Source: Lonepinella koalarum (lineage in GTDB: Bacteria; Pseudomonadota; Gammaproteobacteria; Enterobacterales; Pasteurellaceae). Taken from it: 64,000 bases of DNA. The stretch is taken from contig NZ_SRHX01000005.1 in NCBI RefSeq assembly GCF_004565475.1, positions 62,001-126,000 of the forward strand, written 5' to 3'. The number at the start of each line of letters is the position of its first letter. Within the stretch, counting starts at the first letter, position 1. The notes under the pieces were generated by a model that worked only from the letters and a program-made list of their open reading frames with translations, made no database searches and was not told where the DNA came from. Positions 18,859 through 27,408 of the stretch are shown here, in pieces. The position numbers were made by a program, and so were the translations under genes.

Positions 18859-19574
18859 TATTTCGCGGTCATCCATTTATCATAGATTTTTTGATATTCG
18901 CCACTCGCTTTCACTGCTGCTAATCCTTTATTTAATTCATCAACTAATGCTTTATTGTTTAAGTTAACAGCAATGCCTAAACCATTACCAAAGTAACTAG
19001 GATTTTCTACTTTCTCACCAGAGAATGTCAAACCTTCATTATTGTTAACCATATCTAACAATACGGGCATATCGCCGAAAATGGCATCAATGCGACCGTT
19101 TTTAATATCAAGCACGGCTTCTTGCAAGGATGCATAAGGTTTTGGTGTATATTGAGTTTCTTTCACTACATAGCTTTGGAAAGTTGAGCCATTTTGCACG
19201 CCAACGGTTTTAATGCTGTTAAAATCGGTACCTTTTTTAGCGATAAAAGTCGCAGCACTGTCGAAATAAGAATCGGTAAACAACACCTGTTTAGCACGAG
19301 CTTCGGTGATGTCGATGCTGGAAATAGCCGCATCAAAACGTTTTTGTTTTAAGCCTTGAATTAATGAATCAAAAGCTTGATTTTGGAAAGAGCAGTTAGC
19401 TTGAATTTCTTTACAAATTGCATTGGCAATGTCCACATCAAGACCAATAATCTCACCTTTCTCATTGGTCATTTCGAACGGTGGATAACTTGCTTCCATC
19501 GCAAAGCTAATATCTTTCCCTTGAGCAGTCAATGCTGTACCGACTAAAAGTGCTGTTAAGAGTAATTTTTTCAT
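18858..19574 (-). CDS. artI: Amino-acid ABC binding protein ArtI
   Basis: Periplasmic solute-binding protein (family 3) of 238 residues. Signal peptide [19 protein letters not shown], with cleavage probably after QG or near residue 19. The mature part has [26 protein letters not shown], the classical entry to domain I, and [19 protein letters not shown], which contacts the ligand amino group and carboxylate. Likely arginine, by synteny with the Haemophilus art operon; the exact ligand is not provable here. Confidence 0.88.
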   Translation of the reverse strand: MKKLLLTALLVGTALTAQGKDISFAMEASYPPFEMTNEKGEIIGLDVDIANAICKEIQANCSFQNQAFDSLIQGLKQKRFDAAISSIDITEARAKQVLFTDSYFDSAATFIAKKGTDFNSIKTVGVQNGSTFQSYVVKETQYTPKPYASLQEAVLDIKNGRIDAIFGDMPVLLDMVNNNEGLTFSGEKVENPSYFGNGLGIAVNLNNKALVDELNKGLAAVKASGEYQKIYDKWMTAK

Positions 19575-19604
19575 AATATGATGTCCTTGTTATTAATATA
19601 AGAG

Positions 19605-20333
19605 TTAGTGAGAGAGATAGTGTTTAAACTGTTCAGTTTGTGGATTTTCAAAACAACTGGCATCACCCATTTCTACAATATGCCCTCGTTCCATATACAC
19701 TACTTTGGTTGCCACTTTGCGAGCGACATTGACTTCGTGGGTGACAATCACTTGGGTAATGCCAGTTTGTTGTAATTCCTGAATAATTGATACAATTTGC
19801 GCTGTAATTTCAGGATCTAAAGCAGCGGTTGGTTCGTCAAATAACAATACTTGTGGTTTCATCATCAACGCCCGAGCAATCGCCACACGTTGTTGCTGAC
19901 CGCCTGAAAGCTGCAAGGGAAAACGCTCAGCGTGTTCTTCCAAACGTAAACGAGAAAGCAATTCCATTGCTTGTTGTTTAGCTTCGACTTGCGTTAAGCC
20001 TAAAATTTTCATTGGTGCTTCAATTAAATTTTCTAATACCGTAAAGTGTGGCCATAAGTTATATTGTTGAAATACCATGCCGACATTTTTGCGTAATTGT
20101 AAAATTTGTTTTGGATCGCTTTTTTGGGATAAATCAAATTGATTGTTAGCAATATTTAATCGCCCAGAAGTTGGGACTTCTAATAAATTTAAGGTTCGAA
20201 TTAACGTACTTTTGCCAGCACCACTAGGACCGAGTAATACAACCGTATCACCGTCTTCTGCACTAAGATTAATATCAAACAATGCTTGACTTGAACCGTA
20301 AAAGAAATTGAGATGTTGAACACTAATCGTCAT
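19605..20333 (-). CDS. artP: Arginine-type ABC ATPase ArtP
   Basis: ATP-binding subunit of 242 residues. Walker [10 protein letters not shown] (about 33-41), Q-loop near VFQQYNLW, signature [15 protein letters not shown] (about 142-156), Walker [14 protein letters not shown] and switch histidine in VIVTHE. First gene of the art operon. Its promoter region holds a perfect palindrome and the second palindromic repeat lies beyond it. Confidence 0.93.
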   Translation of the reverse strand: MTISVQHLNFFYGSSQALFDINLSAEDGDTVVLLGPSGAGKSTLIRTLNLLEVPTSGRLNIANNQFDLSQKSDPKQILQLRKNVGMVFQQYNLWPHFTVLENLIEAPMKILGLTQVEAKQQAMELLSRLRLEEHAERFPLQLSGGQQQRVAIARALMMKPQVLLFDEPTAALDPEITAQIVSIIQELQQTGITQVIVTHEVNVARKVATKVVYMERGHIVEMGDASCFENPQTEQFKHYLSH

Positions 20334-20367
20334 TGGTGGATGTTCTCTTTACTTGTGAATTGAAAAT

Positions 20368-20396
20368 ATATTACTTATATTTGCATAAGTATGCAA
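20368..20396 (-). promoter_or_regulatory. artP promoter with operator-like palindrome
   Basis: On the minus strand, TTGCAT (20396-20391), a 17-base spacer and TAATAT (20373-20368). The perfect palindrome TTGCATA-AG-TATGCAA (20381-20396) overlaps the -35. It keeps 13 of 16 fixed positions of the ARG-box consensus, so ArgR is a candidate regulator. Confidence 0.5.
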
Positions 20397-20428
20397 TGTG
20401 AAATGTTAAATTTGAATAAAAATTTATT

Positions 20429-20629
20429 TGTTGGGTTTCGCCCAACGGGCGACTTACTTTTTCTTTGCTCGTGCAAAGCAAAAGTAAGCAAAAAGAAAGC
20501 ACGCCCCGACTTCACCGCTTTTCTTCGCTTATTTGGTATTTTCTTCACGCTAAATTTTGAACTCGCTTCGCTCAGACATGCAAAATTTAGCTAAAAATAC
20601 CAAAACACTCAGGCGGTTCAGACGGGGAC
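20429..20629 (-). repeat. Palindromic repeat element, copy B
   Basis: Inverted relative to copy A. The 36-base hairpin (20453-20488), the ACGCCCCG block, the central GAACTCGCTTCGCTCA and the terminal GACGGGGAC (20621-20629) are shared. Its palindrome arms differ wholly in sequence from copy A: TTTGGTATTTT/AAAATACCAAA (20532-20542, 20594-20604) and GCTAAATTTTG/CAAAATTTAGC (20549-20559, 20581-20591). Confidence 0.75.
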
Positions 20630-20773
20630 CCATTTAGAGCATAGGGGCGAACCGATGTGTCCGCCCGTTGAAAACCGAACATGGTCTTCAGGTGGGAAAA
20701 AGGGTATTCATCTAAATTTTCGAAGTGTGAGAGTAATTGTAACAACACCACACCCTAAACCGCGGTCAAAAAT
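20630..20773. other. Gap between repeat B and gmhA
   Basis: A short GGGGCG...CGCCC dyad at about 20644-20667 and a CCGCGGTCAAAAATT run resembling a degenerate uptake sequence (about 20760). I see no gene. Confidence 0.4.
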
Positions 20774-21502
<729 letters not shown>

Positions 21503-21533
21503 TCATCATTTTACACCAATCCTATAGTAGGAC

Positions 21534-21570
21534 AAATTAAGGGTAAACCCCTTAATTTTATTTTTTATTT
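21534..21570 (+). promoter_or_regulatory. Terminator-like hairpin in receptor leader
   Basis: AAATTAAGGG (21534-21543) and CCCTTAATTT (21549-21558) form a perfect 10-pair stem followed by a T-rich run (21559-21570). It lies between the promoter and the receptor start, so it could attenuate transcription. Confidence 0.5.
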
Positions 21571-21588
21571 GTAACGTAAGGAATAAGA

Positions 21589-23799
21589 ATGAAAAAGAAG
21601 CAAACTAAATTTAAATTCACATGCAAATTATCTTTAGTGAGTTTGTCTGTTTTAAGCAGTTTTGCCATGGCAGAGGAAAGCCTACAAAATGTGGAAGAGC
21701 TTGAGACAATTCACGTTACAGCAGAACAGCAATTACAACAATCTCTTGGGGTATCCCAAATTTCTAAAAAAGATTTAGAAAAACGTCCTGTTGCTAATGA
21801 CGTATCTGAATTATTACGCACTATGCCGGGGGTAAACCTAACGGGTAACAGCTCAACCTCTCAACGTGGTAACAAACGTCAAATTGATATTCGTGGCATG
21901 GGGCCTGAAAATACCTTGATTTTAATTGATGGTAAACCTGTGACTTCACGTAATTCGGAGCGTATGGGGCGACGAGGTGAGCGTAATACGCGCGGGGATA
22001 GCAACTGGGTACCTCCTGAGCAAATTGAAAGTATCACAGTATTACGTGGTCCTGCCGCAGCACGTTATGGCTCAGGTGCCATGGGGGGGGTGGTGAATAT
22101 TAAAACCAAACCAGTCAGCAATGAATTAAAAGGTTCCGTTACTTATTACACTAACCAACCAAGAGATGACGCGGAAGGTTCAACCACTCGTGTCGGCTTT
22201 GATTTAAGCGGTCCCGTGATTAAAGATGTGTTGGCTTTCCGTTTATACGGTAGCGCCAATAAAACCAAACCAGATGCAGTCAATATCAATGAAGAAGCAT
22301 CAAGCAGTAATGTTGCGGGGGTTGAAGGGGTACGTAACCGTGATATTGCTGGGCGTTTAGAATGGAAAATGGATCCGCGTCAAACCTTAATCTTGGATTC
22401 GAGTTTTAGTCGTCAAGGGAATATTTATAACGGCGATACGCAACTGAGTAATGCTGCATTGTCCTCCGGCTTAATTCGGGAGAATGGCATGGAAACGGCG
22501 CGTTTATATCGTTCAGCCTACTCTTTAACCCATAAAGGTGAGTGGGATTGGGGGAATACGGAAAATACTATTAGTTATGAGCGTACAAAGAATAGTCGTT
22601 TACCCGAGGGATTGACTGGTTACAGTGAAGGGGCTTATACTTCAACCTCAGATTTTTCGGATAGCCGGTTAACTAATTTCCGTCTTCAATCTGAAGCCAA
22701 TATTCCCTTTACCTTAGGTGTATCGCAAGTATTAACCGTGGGTGCTGAATATAATCATGCTAAATTAGACGATCCGCAGTCAATGACGCAACAGTATCTG
22801 GTACCTGTATCAGGGTTTGATATTGGGGCAAATCGTAGTGGTGAAAAATCCCAAAGTAACGTTGCGGTTTTTGCCGAAGACAATATTTATGTCACAGAAC
22901 GTACCATTGTTATTCCATCTCTCCGCTTTGACTATAACACCGACAGTGGTTCAAACTGGAGTCCGGCATTAAATATCTCCCATGAATTGAATGATATGTT
23001 TACCATTAAAGGCGGTATTGCTCGTGCTTATAAAGCACCAAATCTATATCAAGTTAACCCTAATTATCTGTTATATAGTACAGGTGCTGGCTGTCCTCTA
23101 CCAAGCGCAGCTAATGGTTATACCGTTTATAATACATCTTGCTATATTTTGGGTAATGAGAATTTAAAACCTGAAACCAGTGTCAATAAAGAAATTGGCT
23201 TAGAGTTTGAACATAACGGTTGGCAAGCGTCTATTACCTACTTCCACAATGCTTATCGTAATAAAATTGTTACCGGAGCTCAGGCGATATGGTCGAATGG
23301 TGATGGTGGACAAGGTCATGTGTTCCAATGGGAAAACACACCGAAAGCCACCATTGAAGGCTTTGAAGGAAACTTAGTGATTCCTTTGTCGGATAATTTA
23401 ACATGGAGTAATAACTTCTCTTATATGCGTAAGTCAGAAGATTATCAAGGCAACCCATTGTCGATTATTCCAAAACACACTATCAACAGTACGTTAGCAT
23501 ACCAAGCGACGGATAAGTTGGATATGAATCTCACCTTTACCCATTATGGTCGCCAAAAACCACGCACCGTAGCGATTATTAAAAATGAAACACTATCAGC
23601 GACAGCGTTAACTTATGATGAAATCGGGAGCTATGGTGTTTTGGGAATCAATGCTGGTTACCAATTTAACAAGCACTTTAGCGGTCGTATTGGGATGACT
23701 AATATACTTAATAAAAAACTTTATCGTACAAATAATGGTGCTCAAAGCTATAATGAACATGGACGATCTATTTATATGACAGCCAAGTTATCATTCTAA
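21589..23799 (+). CDS. FepA-type siderophore receptor, first copy
   Basis: Outer-membrane TonB-dependent receptor of 736 residues with a signal peptide ending near SSFAMA (residue 28). TonB box region ELETIHVTA, then the plug domain with QIDIRGMGPENTLILIDGKPV and VLRGPAAARYGSGAMGGVVNI, closely matching FepA/BfeA-type ferric enterobactin receptors. The 22-strand barrel ends in an aromatic residue (SIYMTAKLSF). A catecholate siderophore such as enterobactin is the likely cargo. It is a paralogue of the next gene, strongest in the plug. The start follows AAGGAATAAGA. Confidence 0.88.
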   Translation: MKKKQTKFKFTCKLSLVSLSVLSSFAMAEESLQNVEELETIHVTAEQQLQQSLGVSQISKKDLEKRPVANDVSELLRTMPGVNLTGNSSTSQRGNKRQIDIRGMGPENTLILIDGKPVTSRNSERMGRRGERNTRGDSNWVPPEQIESITVLRGPAAARYGSGAMGGVVNIKTKPVSNELKGSVTYYTNQPRDDAEGSTTRVGFDLSGPVIKDVLAFRLYGSANKTKPDAVNINEEASSSNVAGVEGVRNRDIAGRLEWKMDPRQTLILDSSFSRQGNIYNGDTQLSNAALSSGLIRENGMETARLYRSAYSLTHKGEWDWGNTENTISYERTKNSRLPEGLTGYSEGAYTSTSDFSDSRLTNFRLQSEANIPFTLGVSQVLTVGAEYNHAKLDDPQSMTQQYLVPVSGFDIGANRSGEKSQSNVAVFAEDNIYVTERTIVIPSLRFDYNTDSGSNWSPALNISHELNDMFTIKGGIARAYKAPNLYQVNPNYLLYSTGAGCPLPSAANGYTVYNTSCYILGNENLKPETSVNKEIGLEFEHNGWQASITYFHNAYRNKIVTGAQAIWSNGDGGQGHVFQWENTPKATIEGFEGNLVIPLSDNLTWSNNFSYMRKSEDYQGNPLSIIPKHTINSTLAYQATDKLDMNLTFTHYGRQKPRTVAIIKNETLSATALTYDEIGSYGVLGINAGYQFNKHFSGRIGMTNILNKKLYRTNNGAQSYNEHGRSIYMTAKLSF

Positions 23800-23816
23800 T
23801 CGGAAATAAGTTGTTT

Positions 23817-23847
23817 AAAGGTGGAATATGATTTCCGCCTTTTTTTT
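23817..23847 (+). terminator. Terminator between the FepA-type receptors
   Basis: AAAGGTGGAA and TTCCGCCTTT form a stem with one G-T pair followed by a T8-type run. The two receptor genes are therefore separate units. Confidence 0.8.
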
Positions 23848-23882
23848 GCCCCAAATACTATAATAAATTATTAATTAAGTAA

Positions 23883-23897
23883 TGAGAATTATTTGTA
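23883..23897 (+). promoter_or_regulatory. Fur-like box before second FepA-type gene
   Basis: TGAGAATTATTTGTA matches the 7-1-7 Fur palindrome at 10 of 14 positions. It lies about 105 bases upstream of the second receptor. Weaker than the first box. Confidence 0.4.
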
Positions 23898-23999
23898 TTT
23901 ATTGAATTTATTTTATATGATACTGAAGCCAATAAAGCAATCATAGATCAAATCTAGTCGTAAGATATTCTACTTTTTATTTATAACAGGAATCATAAA

Positions 24000-26276
24000 A
24001 TGAAAGGAAAACATACCTTATACCACCCACTTTCTTTGATTAGTTTATCCATATTAAGCACCTTTGCGATGGCACAAACCGCGCAAAATGTGGAGCAGCT
24101 CGACACCATTTACATTACTGCAGAGCAGCAATTGCAACAATCCCTTGGGGTGTCGCATATTTCGCAAAAGAATATTGAAAAACGTCCACCTGCTAATGAT
24201 ATTTCTGAGTTGGTTCGTACTATGCCGGGGGTGAATCTGACAGGAAATTCTGCCACAGGGCAACGTGGCAATAAACGCCAAATTGATATTCGGGGCATGG
24301 GACCGGAAAATACCTTGATTTTAATTGATGGAAAACCTGTCACTTCACGTAATGCGGAGCGGATGGGCTGGCGTGGTGAGCGGAATACTCGAGGTGATTC
24401 TAACTGGGTACCCGTGGAAGAAATTGAAAGTATTACGGTACTTCGTGGTCCAGCTGCAGCACGTTATGGTTCGGGTGCGATGGGTGGGGTGGTGAATATT
24501 AAAACCAAACCCGCCAGTAATGAATATCATGGTGAGATTAATTATTATATGAATCACCCTGAAGACAGCAAAGAAGGAGGTACACAACGGGTAGGCTTTA
24601 ATTTAAGTGGTCCAATTATTACAGATGTGTTGGCTTTCCGTTTATATGGTAGTGCCAATAAAACCGAAGCAGATGCGGTGGATATTAACCCAAATTCCAG
24701 TTTTGCCGGCGTGGAGGGCGTACGCAACCGGGATATTGCAGGGCGTTTAACTTGGACCATTAATCCACGCCAAAGCCTTTCTTTAGATGCCAGTTTTAGC
24801 CGTCAAGGCAATATTTACAATGGCGATTCGCAAAATAGTAATGTCAGAGAAGGTAACACGACCTTTGAGCGTAGTCTTGATTTACGCAACAGCAATGCAG
24901 AAACTGCTCGTCTTTATCGTTCTGCCTTTTCCTTAACACATAAAGGAGATTGGGACTGGGGTGGTTTAGAAACCATTATTAGTTATGATCGCACCAAAAA
25001 TAGTCGCTTACAAGAGGGGTTATATGGTGGACCAGAAGGTATCTATACCAATGTGGAAGAAACCAATGCGTTAAACGACCCAAATGACGGTGCATTCAAA
25101 GACAGCGATTACAAAAACTTCCGTTTCAGCAGTGAAGCGGATATTCCCTTTACCGCTGGTGTAGCGCAAGTTCTCACCCTTGGTGTGGAATATAATCATT
25201 ACAGCTTAGATGACCCCTCTTCCATGCGGATGCAATTATTTGATCAAAATCAACAGGATTATTTCCCAACCTTAGCCAATTTCCAATCACAGGGGCGTTC
25301 AGGTAAACATACGCAAAATGCTTTTGCGGTTTATGCCGAAAATAATATTTATGTGACAGAAAAAACCACTATTATTCCTGCCATTCGTTTTGATCATAAC
25401 AGCGACAGTGGCAATAATTGGAGTCCATCCTTAAACTTTGCTCACAGTTTCAATGAAATGTTCACTATGCGTGGGGGGATTGCCCGAGCTTACAAAGCGC
25501 CAAATCTCTATCAATCTCACCCCAATTATTTGCTTTACACGCGTGGTCAAGGTTGTCCAATTCATTTACCAAACGGTGTCAGATGTTATTTATTAGGGAA
25601 TCCCGATTTAAAACCTGAAACCAGTGTGAATAAAGAAATTGGGCTTGAATTTGCTCACAACGGCTGGCAAGCGTCTGTTAACTACTTCCACAACGCTTAT
25701 CGCAATAAGATTATTGCTGGCGATGATGTGATTGATAGCTATGTTGGTTCACGTTTTACCAGCTATTTACTACGTTGGGATAATGTCGATAAAGCGACTA
25801 TTGCAGGCATAGAGGGGAATTTAGTGATTCCTATTTTGGAGAATTTGCAATGGAGCAATAATTTTACCTACATGCACAAATCCAAAGATCATTTAGGAAA
25901 TCCCTTGTCCATTACGCCAAAACACACCATTAACACCACGTTGGCTTACCAAGCCACAGATAAATTGGATGTGAACGTCACCTTTACCCATTATGGTCGT
26001 CAACATAAACGCACCGTGGCAACCAATAGAACAGAAGATGGACGTGGTGGCAATGGCACAGTGGCTTATAATATGGGTGAAGATGTCGCTAGCTACGGCA
26101 TTTGGGGCATTAACGCAGGTTATCAATTCACTAAACAAATTAGTGCCAGAATTGGGATAAATAACCTATTTAATAAAAAATTATACCGCACCGAAGGGCA
26201 AGTCAGCTTAGGCGGAGCCAACACTTATAATGAACACGGACGTGCTTATTTTGCTAGTGTAAAAATTGGGTTTTAA
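24000..26276 (+). CDS. FepA-type siderophore receptor, second copy
   Basis: A 758-residue TonB-dependent receptor with a signal peptide ending near TFAMA. TonB box LDTIYITA, plug with GMGPENTLILIDGKPV and VLRGPAAARYGSGAMGGVVNI, and a barrel ending in a terminal Phe (ASVKIGF). It shares the domain plan and nearly the same plug with the gene before it, but several predicted loops differ in length and sequence, for example around residues 275-300 and 410-440, suggesting different siderophore preference. It has its own Fur-like box and is separated from copy 1 by a terminator. Confidence 0.87.
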   Translation: MKGKHTLYHPLSLISLSILSTFAMAQTAQNVEQLDTIYITAEQQLQQSLGVSHISQKNIEKRPPANDISELVRTMPGVNLTGNSATGQRGNKRQIDIRGMGPENTLILIDGKPVTSRNAERMGWRGERNTRGDSNWVPVEEIESITVLRGPAAARYGSGAMGGVVNIKTKPASNEYHGEINYYMNHPEDSKEGGTQRVGFNLSGPIITDVLAFRLYGSANKTEADAVDINPNSSFAGVEGVRNRDIAGRLTWTINPRQSLSLDASFSRQGNIYNGDSQNSNVREGNTTFERSLDLRNSNAETARLYRSAFSLTHKGDWDWGGLETIISYDRTKNSRLQEGLYGGPEGIYTNVEETNALNDPNDGAFKDSDYKNFRFSSEADIPFTAGVAQVLTLGVEYNHYSLDDPSSMRMQLFDQNQQDYFPTLANFQSQGRSGKHTQNAFAVYAENNIYVTEKTTIIPAIRFDHNSDSGNNWSPSLNFAHSFNEMFTMRGGIARAYKAPNLYQSHPNYLLYTRGQGCPIHLPNGVRCYLLGNPDLKPETSVNKEIGLEFAHNGWQASVNYFHNAYRNKIIAGDDVIDSYVGSRFTSYLLRWDNVDKATIAGIEGNLVIPILENLQWSNNFTYMHKSKDHLGNPLSITPKHTINTTLAYQATDKLDVNVTFTHYGRQHKRTVATNRTEDGRGGNGTVAYNMGEDVASYGIWGINAGYQFTKQISARIGINNLFNKKLYRTEGQVSLGGANTYNEHGRAYFASVKIGF

Positions 26277-26287
26277 TTAGATAATAT

Positions 26288-26307
26288 AAGGGGCGTTTGC
26301 CCCTTTT
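26288..26307 (+). terminator. Terminator after second FepA-type gene
   Basis: AAGGGGC-GTTT-GCCCCTT is a 7-pair stem followed by TT and a T-rich stretch. Confidence 0.75.
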
Positions 26308-26364
26308 CTAATTTTATATTTTGTTTGCGTTGTCGCCCAAAGGTGCGGTGAAAATCCATTCAAT

Positions 26365-27285
26365 TTATCTGATTAAACAAGCTAAATGCTTTTTTCTCAC
26401 CTGACTAGGTACCATATTAAAATATTTGCGGAAAGCGGTGGTGAAATTGTCAGGGTTGCTATAACCTGCAATCGTCGCTGCTTCAATAATACTTGTTCCG
26501 TTTAAAATGGCACGGTAACTGCGTTCCAGTTTTAATTGTCTGAGATAAGCCATAATGCTGATGCCGTGAATTTGTTTGAAATCACGTTGCATTGTGGTGA
26601 CGTTGGTGTGTAGAAAAGCTGCCATTTGGGTTAAATTCCAGTCATCTGCCTTTCCAGTTAAGAGAAGTTCGGTTAACTGTTTGATTCTTTTGTCTTTTAA
26701 TGATGTATTTTGCCCTTGATTAAATTGCGGTAATTGGGATAACAGCTCAAATAGCAGATTTAAACAGCAACTTTCTTTGTATAAAAATTGGCAAACCTGC
26801 GATGAACTGGCTTGCTCGATAATCTCGTTTACTAAGGTCAAAATCTTTTTATTGATGTGCAAAATATGCGGTTGCAAATGGGCTTTTTCCAGCTGTTCCA
26901 CATAATAATAATCTAGTGTTTGTGTGAAGTTGGACATTTTTAACCATTCCGGCTCAATAAAAATCACCAGTTCTTTTTGCGTGGCGTTAGCTTCAAAATA
27001 CTTTGCTCCCTGTATATCTTTTGAGATAGGAAAAAACACCGCCACGGGTTGTTTGTCGGCGGAAAAAACAAATTTTTGCTTACCGAATTGTAATTGGGTT
27101 TTGCCTTGCAAGGTAATAATTAAGCGAATCCCCGGTTGAAACAAGCCTTGAACGTTGTCAGGAGCGTCACTCATTGATATATCAGCATATTTAAATAGTA
27201 GCCCTTCTCGCAAAGTACACATAATCACTGTTCCTGTTACCCCATCAAGGGGATCTTTCATTTCAACAATAGGTCTGCTATTCAT
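26365..27285 (-). CDS. AraC-family regulator, PchR-like context
   Basis: A 306-residue regulator. The N-terminal two-thirds is a sensory domain, and the C-terminal ~100 residues hold two helix-turn-helix units (NLTQMAAFLHTNVTTMQRDF and SIIEAATIAGYSNPDNFTTAF) ending in the AraC signature FRKYFNMVPSQVRKK. It is divergent from a TonB-dependent receptor with 123 bases between, the layout of siderophore-responsive AraC activators such as PchR. It probably activates that receptor in the presence of its siderophore; this is inference from context. Confidence 0.85.
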   Translation of the reverse strand: MNSRPIVEMKDPLDGVTGTVIMCTLREGLLFKYADISMSDAPDNVQGLFQPGIRLIITLQGKTQLQFGKQKFVFSADKQPVAVFFPISKDIQGAKYFEANATQKELVIFIEPEWLKMSNFTQTLDYYYVEQLEKAHLQPHILHINKKILTLVNEIIEQASSSQVCQFLYKESCCLNLLFELLSQLPQFNQGQNTSLKDKRIKQLTELLLTGKADDWNLTQMAAFLHTNVTTMQRDFKQIHGISIMAYLRQLKLERSYRAILNGTSIIEAATIAGYSNPDNFTTAFRKYFNMVPSQVRKKHLACLIR

Positions 27286-27368
27286 TTTGTTTCCTTATTT
27301 ATTTTTTTCTGAACGGTAAAATATATTTTTTTGCAAAGGTAAAGGCAAATCTTTTTTGTCATAATAAT

Positions 27369-27383
27369 TAAGAATTATTCTCA
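27369..27383 (+). promoter_or_regulatory. Fur-like box before FhuA-type receptor
   Basis: TAAGAATTATTCTCA matches the 7-1-7 Fur palindrome at 12 of 14 positions. It sits about 25 bases before the receptor ATG, in the shared intergenic region with the AraC gene. Confidence 0.6.
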
Positions 27384-27408
27384 TTAGACCGATGAACAAG
27401 GAACCATT

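Noticed and set aside
20391-20594. Small open frame across repeat copy B
   Set aside because: It lies inside the palindromic repeat, has no ribosome site, and translates the hairpin.
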